Counted from the stretch's first letter, positions 1-8,463 are shown. The stretch is 64,000 bases of DNA from Oscillospiraceae bacterium (GCA_902791215.1 CADAUZ010000002.1:1-64000), one strand, 5' to 3'. A program made the numbers and translations. The notes: generated from the letters alone by a model not told the origin.

Positions 1-254
1 TGCACCACGGAACCCGCGATGCCCTGCCCGTTTTCAATGGTGATGCCGCTGATGTCCACAGGGCCGTGATTGAAGAGCGGAAACAGGCGGTTGCTGTCCG
101 GGTCCAGCAGCCAGATCGTCCCTGCCTCGCTGCTCATCGTCTGAATGATGATCTCCAGGCTTGCCGAGAGGGCATCATCCAGTTCCCCGGCGTTCTGCAG
201 TTCCTGCGTGATCTGCCAGACAGCCTGTGTAAAGCGTGTTTTATTATCTGCCAC
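1..254 (-). CDS. GAF-domain protein, N-terminal part (continues past the window edge)
   Basis: A reading frame on the minus strand starts with GTG at 254, preceded by an AGGTG ribosome binding site, and runs open to base 1. The visible 84 residues begin VADNKTRFTQAVWQI and contain a typical GAF opening: a helix, then GTIWLLDPDSNRL and GITIENGQGIAGSVV. GAF domains bind small ligands or mediate dimerisation, usually ahead of an output domain such as GGDEF, HD-GYP or a kinase. The output domain lies outside the window, so the role is unknown. It is preceded by a promoter-like site at 530-558 and an unusually long leader. Confidence 0.7.
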   Translation of the reverse strand, partial: MADNKTRFTQAVWQITQELQNAGELDDALSASLEIIIQTMSSEAGTIWLLDPDSNRLFPLFNHGPVDISGITIENGQGIAGSVV

Positions 255-1163
255 AGTTTTCACCTGCTTTTTCTTTTCTGCTTTATCGGCACGTGCGGAA
301 AAGCCGTCGGCTTCCGTAATGATGTAGCCGCCGGCCGCCGGTATGATTTCTATTTTTCGATTCTCTGTCTGCCAAAGCCCGCAACGGCACGAAGCCGTAT
401 CTTGTCCCGGATTCCTTTTACCGGGATCAAACCGCAGGATCCAGGCATAGTCAGACACATATCATGGCCTCTCATCGCGGCGCCCTGCTGCCCTCCTTTG
501 CCTTACAACGGCATAAGGACTGCATCATTATTATACATGTAAGAACAATTATTGTCTATCTTTTTTACTGTTCCCCAGAAAGAACAGCAAGGAAAATGCT
601 ATTACAGAAGGAAAACTGTCATTCAGAAAAAGCGTAGTTTTTTCGTTTTATATTTCGATCCACGCGCGAGAGACGCTTTCACGTGTTCAGGTTGCCCCGC
701 CGTCTGTTTTTGCCTTTCAACACCTCCTTGACCAGTACTGCTTGAGAGCGCGGGCTACGTCGCTTAATGCACCGTGAAACGCATTTCTACAATCAAAAGA
801 AAATCTGTGTACTGTCGCTCATATGCTGGTATGGGAGGCGATGATATGGATCAAGTGTGCAGTACGGAAAAAGCCCGGAGTATTCAGCTCAGCGGCTTCT
901 TCAGCCTGAATCATATGGTACAGCTTCAACAGGGTAGGCTTAATACCTCCTGGAGTGAAAATATGAGAGAAAGGTAAAATACAAATAACAGACCTTGCTT
1001 TGAAGGTAACCCGCGGTGACGCGACAATGCACGCCGCATCGGTCAGCGTGGCCGAGATCAAGGCGGGCGAGTTACCAAACATGCAAACAGGCGCACAGAA
1101 AAACCTTCATCAAGGATTTCTGTACGCCTGCTTCACATAAGGATGTAATAAAGCTGTTGCAGC
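255..1163. other. Long non-coding stretch; structured leader in its left part
   Basis: No convincing gene is seen. The left part (255-523) would be the leader of the GAF gene and holds several short hairpins on the minus strand, for example around 410-425 (TCCCGG/CCGGGA) and 385-399 (ACGGC/GCCGT). It matches no riboswitch class that I can recognise. A short open frame near 970-1140 on the plus strand has protein-like composition but no start or recognisable family, and may be a gene remnant. Confidence 0.4.
530..558 (-). promoter_or_regulatory. Likely promoter of the GAF-domain gene
   Basis: On the minus strand TAGACA is followed after 17 bases by TATAAT, with a TG upstream of the -10 box. 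Transcription would begin near 523, leaving a leader of about 270 bases before the GTG at 254. Confidence 0.5.
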
Positions 1164-1514
1164 CTATGGTTTTTCAAACATGCCTTCGATCAGTACGCTG
1201 AGATAATCACTCCGTCCATACAGGATCCTGTCAATGCTGATGTCAATGCCGTCGATACGATAAAAGCTCAAATAGTTGCCCGTAACGAGAAAGCGATAGC
1301 CTGCGTCCACATCGGCAATGGAAGACAGCGATGGGCCCAGCTCCGGGAAATCCGCAAGCTGATCAATGTCCGCTGTAATTGCATCAATCACCTTGACGGC
1401 AGTATCCGCATTCTGATACTCATCAATGTAGTAATCCCATATTGCGTCTATTGCGTCCAAATCCCGGCGGGCTTTCATAGAATAGTGGAGTTTAGCCTTC
1501 TTTTGCTCTTGCAC
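1164..1514 (-). CDS. RelE/ParE-family toxin
   Basis: This 116-residue protein has the ParE/RelE plan: an N-terminal basic helix region (LHYSMKARRDLDAI), the WDYYIDEY helix, a central TADIDQLADFPELG segment, and the C-terminal strands with YRFLVTGNYLSFYRI and RILYGRSDY. Family members are ribosome-dependent nucleases (RelE) or gyrase poisons (ParE); the FPELG and YGRSDY pattern is closer to ParE. Its start overlaps the end of the upstream antitoxin by 23 bases, the usual co-translated antitoxin-toxin order. Family identity is fairly sure; the target is not determined. Confidence 0.85.
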   Translation of the reverse strand: MQEQKKAKLHYSMKARRDLDAIDAIWDYYIDEYQNADTAVKVIDAITADIDQLADFPELGPSLSSIADVDAGYRFLVTGNYLSFYRIDGIDISIDRILYGRSDYLSVLIEGMFEKP

Positions 1515-1728
1515 GGAAATGCGCCCTCACTTCCTCCGGGCTCAGCCACCCCTCTGTCTCACCAGAAATACGGCCTTTCTCCAGTTCACTCAGCAGCTTG
1601 AGTGTCGCCTGCGATTTTTCGTAGTCGTGAATATCCACGATCGCATAGCGGCCTCGCCCATTTTTCGTCAGAAATACGGGTGCCCCGACAGCCACATCGT
1701 TCAAAACCTCGCTAAAATTCAACATCAA
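1492..1728 (-). CDS. Phd/YefM-family antitoxin, short N-terminus
   Basis: The 78-residue product contains the Phd/YefM core NFSEVLNDVAVGAPVFLTKNG followed by YAIVDIHDY, then a C-terminal neutralising region ending in a basic tail. It lies directly upstream of, and overlaps, the ParE-like toxin gene. Family members normally have about ten to fifteen more residues ahead of the NFSEVL helix (a strand and an LR motif). Here a TAA stop lies just two codons upstream of the TTG/ATG start and no clear ribosome binding site is visible. The antitoxin may have lost its first strand, or a frameshift may separate it. Confidence 0.75.
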   Translation of the reverse strand: MMLNFSEVLNDVAVGAPVFLTKNGRGRYAIVDIHDYEKSQATLKLLSELEKGRISGETEGWLSPEEVRAHFRARAKEG

Positions 1729-2020
1729 ATTTTACACAGTACGTCTTTTTCAGAAGGTTTTTTTGCAGCGGCGCACAAGAAGGCTGTTTTTTTACTCTGA
1801 TTTTCATAACTATTGGCTGATATAAGTCGTTGAAAACACTGTAAAATGGCCGGAATAAAAACCCATTTTCTGGAATCCTGCTCTGGAGCGATTGGCGCAT
1901 TCAAAACCGCTCCTTTGTTGGATTGTCTGTTTCCTATTGCCTGATTTGCCCAACAAGGGGAAAAACGAAAGAAGTCAGGGACAGAAGTGTTGCCTTGCTG
2001 TCCCTGACTTCGTGTTGATA
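1729..2020. other. Intergenic stretch with one terminator
   Basis: Apart from the hairpin at 1971-2011 nothing recognisable is seen in these bases; they separate the toxin-antitoxin pair from the transposon-derived genes. Confidence 0.5.
1971..2011 (-). terminator. Terminator after the DUF6809-like gene
   Basis: A perfect 13-base stem (GAAGTCAGGGACA with TGTCCCTGACTTC) with a 15-base loop is followed on the minus strand by a T-rich run. It lies just past the 3' end of the gene at 2021-2302. Confidence 0.8.
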
Positions 2021-2302
2021 TTAGATTTCTTTCATCGTGCTGTCCACCAGCACATCCATCATGATCTTTGCGCCGAGCCTGAACGCATAACAGAAGGTTT
2101 CACAATCGGTCAGAACATTGACCTCGCGCTGAGCGGTCATGTAGGCTTCAAACTGCTCTTTTTGCTTCTCTGTGAGTGTGCCGATCAGAGCGTCACAGGC
2201 TTTCACGGTATCGTTTAATGCCTTGGCATACTGGCTGCCTTTTTTGAAACTGCGCTCGCTGGGATGGATGTCACCCATATAGAGGTCTTCAAGAACCTGC
2301 AC
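2021..2302 (-). CDS. DUF6809-like small protein of a mobile element
   Basis: The protein begins MQVLEDLYMGDIHPSERSF when the GTG at 2302 is used; this start has a GAGGGGG ribosome binding site eight bases upstream, whereas an earlier GTG at 2311 would be too close. The LEDLY-G-I-P-ER opening, the central EQFEAYMTAQREV and the terminal FCYAFRLGAKIMMDVL pattern fit the DUF6809 family of small Firmicute proteins often found beside TnpV in transposon-like modules. Function is unknown. It follows the TnpV gene with its start almost at the TnpV stop, so the two are co-transcribed. Confidence 0.65.
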   Translation of the reverse strand: MQVLEDLYMGDIHPSERSFKKGSQYAKALNDTVKACDALIGTLTEKQKEQFEAYMTAQREVNVLTDCETFCYAFRLGAKIMMDVLVDSTMKEI

Positions 2303-2315
2303 TCTCAGCACCCCC

Positions 2316-2690
2316 TCAGCAATAGACGAGTTCGTTTAACACGATCTCTTCCGCACGGTTATGGATGCTGTTCATTCGCTGCACCCACTCCATTTGATCT
2401 GCCGCTTTGAGTGCTTCGGTTGCACCCTCCTGCTGGGTCATCTGCCGAGTGAGCAGTTCTATCCATTCTTTGCAGGCGCAGTCAATCTCGCTCAGGTGCT
2501 GGAACAGTTTGCCGGAAAGAAGCATTGTGTTGAACAGGATCGGGCGCTGCTCTTTCAGATAACGTTTGCGTATCCTGCCATACTTCCCAATGGGTTCGCA
2601 TTCTTCAGCTAAAAGATCAGGGAGCAAAAAGTCGCCAACCTGAGTATAGGTTCCGCCGATTTGTTCAAAAAGAGTTTTGTTTGTTTTCAT
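2316..2690 (-). CDS. TnpV-family transposon-encoded protein
   Basis: The 124-residue sequence matches my memory of the TnpV family: FEQIGGTYTQVGDFLLPDL near the N-terminus, then IGKYGRIRKRYLKEQRP, a central HLSEIDCACKEWIELL helix, and the C-terminal MEWVQRMNSIHNRAEEIVLN. TnpV is carried by Firmicute conjugative transposons and related mobilisable elements; its biochemical role is not established. No recombinase, relaxase or transposase is seen nearby, so this looks like a small remnant or cargo module with the DUF6809-like gene. Family call is confident. Confidence 0.85.
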   Translation of the reverse strand: MKTNKTLFEQIGGTYTQVGDFLLPDLLAEECEPIGKYGRIRKRYLKEQRPILFNTMLLSGKLFQHLSEIDCACKEWIELLTRQMTQQEGATEALKAADQMEWVQRMNSIHNRAEEIVLNELVYC

Positions 2691-2878
2691 GAGTTATCTC
2701 TCCATTTAAGAATTGTACGTATCAAATCTACGCCTTACCAATCCTTACAGGCAGTTACCCAATTTTTTTCAATAAAACTCTCTTATTGGTGTCGGCCCAA
2801 GCCCCTCCCCTACGCTCATAATGGTTTGTTTTCGCGAAAAACTATTATTTTGCAGCACGCCCGTTTTTATTATATGTG

Positions 2879-5665
2879 TTACGCAACGGGTGCAAAGAGG
2901 AACGACTTGCTGTGCGCGAAGCTTTCCGCCTCGCTCCCGGGTACGCCGTAGACGATCAGCGCTTCTTTGTCCCCAAAGGCGTCGGTGGCGATCGACGCTG
3001 TCCCGGCCGGGATATAGACTGAGAAGAAATCGCCGTCCGCCAGGGCCTCGGATTCAAGCGTCTCAAGGCCGACGGGGAGCCTGATGTCCGCGTTCGCAGG
3101 ATCGTTTCGGATCACGCAGGGCGCACCCGCGGCTCGGACAGTACCGCCGCCGCTGTATACGCCGCCGTTGACCAGTGCCAGATCGGAAGCTTCCGTCAGA
3201 TCTATGCTGCCGTTGTTGATCAGCACACCCATGACAAGCACAGCAGCCTCGCCGTTAAGGCCTGCGCTGCGGACCATGAGCTCGCTGCCCTCCGGAATGG
3301 TGAGTGTCATGCCCTCGGGGATGATGAGCATGCCGGTGGCATCGCCGTCGTAATGGAAGAGCAGGCGCGTATCCTGCTGTAGCTCACGATCACGATCCAA
3401 CTCCCAGAGGAAGGTCACACAGTAGGTCTCCCGGATATGCGGAATGTGGAACATTGGGAAGTCCAGGCTGTCCGAAATGCTCTCCTCATTCGGCTCAACC
3501 CGGATGTCCAGCAGGGAGTCGTCGCCAAAGCTGAATCTCTCCGCAACTGCGTCCGGATTCGGCGCATTGATAAACTCCATCAGATTGACCCACGCGTCGA
3601 GCGTCATAACGAGTTCTCCGTTGAGGACAACGGGATTTTCCAAAATGCGGCAGTCCCGCTCCAGATGTAGGGAGCCGATAACGGCCGTGCTGCCGAAGGA
3701 TTCCAGGCTGCCGGCAATCAGCTCGCCGCCGCCTGCAATGGTGAAATAGCCGGAGGAGGTTACCTCAAAAGTGGAATCAATTGCGGAGACGCTCAGGTTC
3801 GCAGGGATGGTGAGATTGTCGCGGATAGTAAAGACGTGCGTGCCCTCAATTTCATACTCCGTCGGCTTGTTATAGCTGACGGCACAGGCCGCGGTGAGTT
3901 TCGCGTAGAGCGCCTGCTCTTCGACCAGGTCATAGGGCCGGCCGTCCCGGATGATGCTGCCGCTGCCGCTGATGCTGCCGCTGCCGACAAGAGCGATGTC
4001 GCCCAGCGTGTCGCCCCAGTCAAGCACGATGCTGCCGTTGTTCACGATTTCGCCCCGAACCTCGACCACAGCCTGCTGCGTCTCGGGTCCGGCGCCGCGG
4101 GCGTACAGCTCGCTTCCTGCGGGGATAGTGAGCGACTTGTCCGCGGGGATGAGCAGAGAACCCTCATAGCCCTTACCGTAAGGCACACACAGGCGCACCT
4201 GCGCGGGCACGGTCACATCGTTCGTCAGCGTCCACGGGAAGTGTACCCAGATGCTGCGGCGGAAGTTGCCGAAGGGCTGGACCTGCGCGTTGAGCTCGTC
4301 CAGTACGGCCTGCTCGTTCAGCATGTTGAAGGAGACGTCCAGCAGCGAGTTCTGACCGGGGAAGAAATTCTCCCCATGAACCAGCGCGTTGGGGTCAAAG
4401 GCGTCGTGCTCCACGCTCAGCTCACCATCGAGCTTGAGGCGGCAGTTGCTGCCGAGCTGGAAATTCCGCTCCACATACATAGACCCGGGTATCATCAGAG
4501 ACACACTGTCGGTGCCCTCCCGGGTCATCATGGTGAAGCTCGAGCAGATCAGTTCTCCTTCAACGCTGAATGGCGCGTCAGAAATGCGGAAACCGGAGCC
4601 GATAGCGAACACGGTGAGATTGCCGGGAATATTGACGGACGTGTACAGCAGGTTGATGATATTCCCCTCGGGGATGACAAAGGTTGCCGGTTCGGCATAG
4701 AGCTGATCACAGGCCTCAAGAAACGCGTTCCTGAGTTCCGAACCGGCGCCCGCGTTCACATACAGGCAGCCGCCGTCATCATAAGACAGGACGGCCAGCT
4801 TGCCCGGGTCCAGACATAAATCTGAAAGTTTTATAGTATCGGGTACCCAGAGGCTGCCCTGCAGATCAAAGCTCTTGCTGACGGTGACGCTGCTCTCTTG
4901 GGCGAAGACCAGCTCACTGCCGCTCCACGCGTGCAGATTGCCCACGCTGAGTGTACCCTCGACTGTGAGCGGGCCGTCGACGTACAGATTGCCAAGAGAA
5001 GAACTCGACGACTTGCCGATCGTCACAGGGGCGTGAAAATGAAAGTCGGTCTTCCCGGACTTGAAATCGCTGCCCATCTCCCAGTCAAAGCGCACATGGA
5101 TATTGCCGTGGGCATAGTCGGGCAGATTCTTCGCCCCGTAGAAGAGGCCTGTCTCTCCATCGAACATGCAGGGGAGCTCATCCTCGTCATCCGGGTAGTA
5201 GTGGACGACGATATGGGAGAAATCGCTCTGCCGGATGATGTTGGAGGAATATACCAGCGCTTCGTCCTGATCGGTGATATAGAGCTCGGAATGCTCGCCG
5301 ATCGTGAGCTGCCCGTTCAGTGTCAGGTCGCCCGAGACCTCCAGCAGCGCATTGTTTTCAATTACAACGCTGCCGCCGCTCTGGATGTCCAGATCCCCGA
5401 CACTCAGCTCGCGTCTGCCAGAGCCTGAATCACCGCCTGCGATCGTCAGGGTGATGCCGTTCGGCACGATGAGTGTTGTCTGTATCTCCCCAAGCTCCAG
5501 CCCCGCCGGGATAGTCAGGCTTTCCGTGAGCGTATAGCTCCCCGCACCGCCTGCGATGGCGTCCTGCAAATCCGAAAGCCCATCGGCGTAAGCCGCCGGG
5601 AGCAGGCAGATGAGCATTGTCAGACAAAGGAAAAAAGCAAAGGTATACTGAATGCGTTTGAACAT
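2879..5665 (-). CDS. Large secreted repeat protein, probable beta-solenoid with BspA-like C-terminus
   Basis: The start at 5665 (MFKRIQYTF...) is chosen because GGAGGTG lies six bases upstream and it gives a clean signal peptide ending in AAYA. The roughly 928-residue protein is rich in short hydrophobic strands such as LTIPAGSEL, SLTIPAG and GSISGSGSI. A unit of about 275 residues occurs twice (about 325-600 and 600-870) after a divergent first copy. Each ends in a block of the form GxINNGSIxL...ALVxxGxxSGxG. The last 65 residues carry a BspA/LRR_5-like motif (SIATDAFGDKEAL, YGVPGSEAESFAH). No LPXTG, dockerin or transmembrane anchor is visible. I infer an exported adhesin-like or surface protein; no enzyme motif is seen. 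Confidence 0.75.
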   Translation of the reverse strand: MFKRIQYTFAFFLCLTMLICLLPAAYADGLSDLQDAIAGGAGSYTLTESLTIPAGLELGEIQTTLIVPNGITLTIAGGDSGSGRRELSVGDLDIQSGGSVVIENNALLEVSGDLTLNGQLTIGEHSELYITDQDEALVYSSNIIRQSDFSHIVVHYYPDDEDELPCMFDGETGLFYGAKNLPDYAHGNIHVRFDWEMGSDFKSGKTDFHFHAPVTIGKSSSSSLGNLYVDGPLTVEGTLSVGNLHAWSGSELVFAQESSVTVSKSFDLQGSLWVPDTIKLSDLCLDPGKLAVLSYDDGGCLYVNAGAGSELRNAFLEACDQLYAEPATFVIPEGNIINLLYTSVNIPGNLTVFAIGSGFRISDAPFSVEGELICSSFTMMTREGTDSVSLMIPGSMYVERNFQLGSNCRLKLDGELSVEHDAFDPNALVHGENFFPGQNSLLDVSFNMLNEQAVLDELNAQVQPFGNFRRSIWVHFPWTLTNDVTVPAQVRLCVPYGKGYEGSLLIPADKSLTIPAGSELYARGAGPETQQAVVEVRGEIVNNGSIVLDWGDTLGDIALVGSGSISGSGSIIRDGRPYDLVEEQALYAKLTAACAVSYNKPTEYEIEGTHVFTIRDNLTIPANLSVSAIDSTFEVTSSGYFTIAGGGELIAGSLESFGSTAVIGSLHLERDCRILENPVVLNGELVMTLDAWVNLMEFINAPNPDAVAERFSFGDDSLLDIRVEPNEESISDSLDFPMFHIPHIRETYCVTFLWELDRDRELQQDTRLLFHYDGDATGMLIIPEGMTLTIPEGSELMVRSAGLNGEAAVLVMGVLINNGSIDLTEASDLALVNGGVYSGGGTVRAAGAPCVIRNDPANADIRLPVGLETLESEALADGDFFSVYIPAGTASIATDAFGDKEALIVYGVPGSEAESFAHSKSFLFAPVA

Positions 5666-5731
5666 TGCAAGCACCTCCAAAAATACCATCAAAGTCCTGC
5701 CGCTTACAAAACAATTGCCCATTCTGACAAC

Positions 5732-5761
5732 ATATTACCCCATAATAAATAGGTTTTGCAA
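5732..5761 (-). promoter_or_regulatory. Possible promoter of the secreted repeat protein
   Basis: On the minus strand TTGCAA is followed after 18 bases by TAATAT, about 70 bases ahead of the ATG at 5665. Confidence 0.4.
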
Positions 5762-5906
5762 GCATTATTTTGTTATTTTTGCGTTTTGCGTTTTTACATT
5801 GATGAAAAAAAGTAAGGCATACTTAGCGCATGCCATGATACCCGTATACAGCAAAGCGCTTTTTTCGAAACCCATCTGAAAAAACAGGACTGACAAGAAA
5901 AAATAC

Positions 5907-5935
5907 TTGACAGAATATAATCGGAGGCGTATACT
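5907..5935 (+). promoter_or_regulatory. Promoter of the ylxM-ffh operon
   Basis: A perfect TTGACA box is followed after exactly 17 bases by TATACT, 37 bases before the GTG start at 5973, and no other good promoter lies between it and the ffh gene. Confidence 0.75.
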
Positions 5936-5972
5936 CTGTTAAGCTTCGATACTTGACAGGGAGGCGCGCACC

Positions 5973-6323
5973 GTGGAGGAGAGCAGATGGACCCAGAGCA
6001 TGCTGCTGGATTTCTACGGGGAGCTGCTGACGGACAAGCAGAGAGAGTGCTTCGATCTGCATTACAACGAGGACCTGTCCCTGTCTGAGATCGCCGATCA
6101 GCTCGGCATCTCGCGCCAGGGCGTGTGGGACAACATCCGCCGTGCGGAGGCCTCCATGAAGGAGATCGAGGAAAAGACCGGCCTGATCCGCCGCTTTGAG
6201 GGCACGAGACGTGCTCTTGAAGCCATCCATAAACAGGCGGAGCAGATCGGGGAACTGACCGAAGGCAGCGCAAAGGGACTCGCGCTTCAGATCATACGCG
6301 AGATCGACCGGCTTGAGGAATGA
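5973..6323 (+). CDS. ylxM: YlxM-type helix-turn-helix protein of the SRP operon
   Basis: The GTG start follows an AGGGAGG site. The 116-residue product has a sigma-70 region 4-like helix-turn-helix: LLTDKQRECFDLHY, then LSLSEIADQLGISRQGV and a coiled C-terminal half. This is the YlxM/UPF0122 family, encoded next to ffh across Firmicutes and suggested to modulate SRP gene expression or GTPase activity. Only four bases separate it from ffh, so the two are co-transcribed. Family and context agree; the molecular role in this organism is inferred. Confidence 0.9.
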   Translation: MEESRWTQSMLLDFYGELLTDKQRECFDLHYNEDLSLSEIADQLGISRQGVWDNIRRAEASMKEIEEKTGLIRRFEGTRRALEAIHKQAEQIGELTEGSAKGLALQIIREIDRLEE

Positions 6324-6326
6324 ACG

Positions 6327-7694
6327 ATGGCGTTTGAAAGCTTATCCGATAAACTGAATGAGGCGTTCAAGAAGCTGCGCGGCAAGGGCAGACTGACCGA
6401 GAACGATGTCAAGGAGGCAATGCGCGAGGTGCGCATGGCTCTGCTTGAGGCGGACGTGAGCTATAAGGTCGTGCGCGACTTTACCAAGTCCGTCACCGCC
6501 AAGGCCGTCGGCTCGGACGTGCTGGAGGCCCTGAACCCTGCGCAGATGGTCATCAAGATCGTCAACGACGAGCTGTGCACCCTCATGGGCAGCGAAAACC
6601 GCAAGCTCAACATCAGCTCCAAGTCTCCGAGCGTCGTGATGCTGGTCGGCCTGCAGGGCGCGGGCAAGACCACCAACGGTGCAAAGCTCGCCGCCTATAT
6701 GCGCAAGCAGGGCAAGCGCCCGCTGCTCGCCGCCTGTGATATCTACCGTCCCGCCGCTATCAAGCAGCTGGAGACCGTGGGCGCGCAGCTCGATATCCCC
6801 GTCTTCCAGATGGGCACCACGAACCCGGTCGATATCGCCAAGGCCGCCATCGAGCACGCCAAAAAGCACGGCAACGACCTGGTCTTCCTCGACACCGCCG
6901 GACGCCTGCACATCGACGAGGCGCTCATGGACGAGCTCAAGAACATCAAGGCTGCCGCAGAGCCCGCCGAGATCCTGCTTGTGGTCGACGCCATGACCGG
7001 CCAGGACGCGGTGAGCGCGGCTACTGCCTTCGACGAAGCGCTGGACGTGACAGGCGTCATGCTCACAAAGCTTGACGGCGACGCGAGAGGCGGCGCGGCC
7101 CTGTCCATCACGGCGGCCACCGGCAAGCCCATCAAGTTCATCGGCGTGGGCGAGAAACTCGACATGATCGAGCCCTTCTACCCCGACCGCATGGCCTCGC
7201 GTATCCTCGGCATGGGCGACATGCTGACGCTCATCGAGAAGGCGCAGCAGAGCTTTGACGAGAAGAAGGCCCTGGAGGCCGCCGAGAGACTGCGGGCAAA
7301 CCGCTTCACGCTCAGCGACTACCTGGACCAGATGAACCAGCTGAAAAACATGGGCGACCTGGAGAGCGTGCTGAGCATGCTGCCGGGCGTGGATTCCAAG
7401 GCTCTCAAGGGCGTCAAGCTCGACGACAGGGCCATGGCCCGCCAGGAGGCCATCATCCTGTCCATGACAAAGGCCGAGCGGGAAAACCCCGCGATCCTTA
7501 ACTCCAGCCGCAAAAAGCGCGTGGCCGCGGGCTCGGGCACCACGGTGGTGGATGTCAACCGCCTGCTCAAGCAGTTTGAGGCTATGCAGCAGATGACCAG
7601 GCAGCTGACCGGCAAGAACATGAAGAAGCTGCAAAAGAAGATGGGCCGCATGGGCGGAGGCGGCGGTCTCTTCGGCGGCTTCCCCGGGTTCTAA
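6327..7694 (+). CDS. ffh: Signal recognition particle protein Ffh (SRP54)
   Basis: This 455-residue GTPase binds signal peptides of nascent membrane and secreted proteins and delivers ribosomes to FtsY. The N domain spans about 1-90, and the G domain about 95-295 with P-loop GLQGAGKTT, LDTAGRLH, and TKLDGDARGG. The M domain follows, with methionine-rich segments and a C-terminal glycine-rich tail ending GGFPGF. Length is normal for the family. It sits between ylxM and rpsP, the conserved Firmicute order. Confidence 0.97.
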   Translation: MAFESLSDKLNEAFKKLRGKGRLTENDVKEAMREVRMALLEADVSYKVVRDFTKSVTAKAVGSDVLEALNPAQMVIKIVNDELCTLMGSENRKLNISSKSPSVVMLVGLQGAGKTTNGAKLAAYMRKQGKRPLLAACDIYRPAAIKQLETVGAQLDIPVFQMGTTNPVDIAKAAIEHAKKHGNDLVFLDTAGRLHIDEALMDELKNIKAAAEPAEILLVVDAMTGQDAVSAATAFDEALDVTGVMLTKLDGDARGGAALSITAATGKPIKFIGVGEKLDMIEPFYPDRMASRILGMGDMLTLIEKAQQSFDEKKALEAAERLRANRFTLSDYLDQMNQLKNMGDLESVLSMLPGVDSKALKGVKLDDRAMARQEAIILSMTKAERENPAILNSSRKKRVAAGSGTTVVDVNRLLKQFEAMQQMTRQLTGKNMKKLQKKMGRMGGGGGLFGGFPGF

Positions 7695-7756
7695 GGATTA
7701 CTCAGCGCACAGCGCTTTGTAATAGATATTTGAAAAAACTATGGAGGTGAATATAC

Positions 7757-7993
7757 ATGGTTAAAATCAGACTTCGCAGAATGGGCGCCAAGAAGGCACC
7801 TTACTACCGCATCGTCGTTGCGGATTCCCGCAGCCCGCGTGACGGCCGCTTCATCGAGGAGATCGGCCTGTACGATCCGATGGCTGACGGCGAGAAGATC
7901 AAGGTCGATATGGAGCGCGCAAAGTACTGGATCTCGAACGGCGCTCAGCCCACCGATACCGTACGCGGCCTGCTCAAGAAAGTCGAGGCCTAA
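7757..7993 (+). CDS. rpsP: 30S ribosomal protein S16
   Basis: The 78-residue sequence starts [20 protein letters not shown] and contains [19 protein letters not shown], diagnostic of S16, a small-subunit assembly protein that binds 16S rRNA. A GGAGG site lies ahead of the ATG. It follows ffh by 62 bases and precedes the KH-domain gene, as in most Firmicutes. The C-terminus is compact, without the extension seen in some species. Confidence 0.97.
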   Translation: MVKIRLRRMGAKKAPYYRIVVADSRSPRDGRFIEEIGLYDPMADGEKIKVDMERAKYWISNGAQPTDTVRGLLKKVEA

Positions 7994-8013
7994 TTTAAGG
8001 AGTTCATGACCGC

Positions 8014-8244
8014 ATGAAAGAGCTTTTGACCTATATCGTGCAGAATCTGGTCGACAATCCCGACCAGGTTTCTGTGACCGAGCGCAAAGCCGACGGCGAG
8101 ATCGTGTACGAGGTTCGCGTCGCCGACGGCGACATGGGCAAGGTCATCGGCCGGCAGGGGAGGATCGTCAAGCAGATCCGCATCCTCATGCGGGCCGTCG
8201 CCCAGAGAAAGGGCAAAAAAGTATCAGTTGAGATTATGGACTGA
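8014..8244 (+). CDS. khpA: KH-domain RNA-binding protein KhpA (YlqC)
   Basis: This 76-residue protein carries one type II KH domain with the GxxG loop in KVIGRQGRIVKQ and the C-terminal KKVSVEIMD. KhpA binds RNA, forms a dimer with KhpB in several Gram-positive bacteria and affects cell envelope growth and small-RNA biology. It is placed between rpsP and rimM, its usual position. A terminator follows directly, so the first transcription unit can end here. Confidence 0.93.
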   Translation: MKELLTYIVQNLVDNPDQVSVTERKADGEIVYEVRVADGDMGKVIGRQGRIVKQIRILMRAVAQRKGKKVSVEIMD

Positions 8245-8251
8245 TCTTCCG

Positions 8252-8286
8252 TTTCCCCCGGCACACGTCGGGGGAAATATTTTTTT
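8252..8286 (+). terminator. Terminator after khpA
   Basis: A nine-base stem (TTTCCCCCG/CGGGGGAAA) with an eight-base loop is followed by AT then seven T residues. Confidence 0.85.
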
Positions 8287-8388
8287 GATTTTACAAAGAC
8301 GAAACAAATATGATATTATCTCTGAAATATCTTTCTGTTATTCTATACTCGCAAGCAGCAAAGAACATTTGAATAACTCCTTAAACTA

Positions 8389-8420
8389 ACAGAGCGGTCA
8401 GGCGCTCTGTTTTGTTTTTA
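8389..8420 (+). terminator. Second terminator-like hairpin upstream of rimM
   Basis: A stem ACAGAGCG/CGCTCTGT with a short loop is followed by TTTGTTTTT. It lies just before the rimM promoter and may end residual transcription from the upstream unit. Confidence 0.65.
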
Positions 8421-8435
8421 AACAAACATATCTGT

Positions 8436-8463
8436 TTGCAAACCGGCCCTGCTGTGGTATAAT
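8436..8463 (+). promoter_or_regulatory. Promoter of the rimM-trmD-rsmA unit
   Basis: TTGCAA is followed after 16 bases by TATAAT with an upstream TG, about 40 bases before the rimM ATG. With the preceding terminators it makes rimM-trmD-rsmA a separately transcribed unit. Confidence 0.7.

Noticed and set aside
819..1082. Short frames in the 255-1163 gap
   Set aside because: No ribosome binding site or family signature; at most a remnant.
5823..6273. Minus-strand frames opposite ylxM
   Set aside because: They overlap a clear YlxM gene with its own promoter and lack any homologous character.
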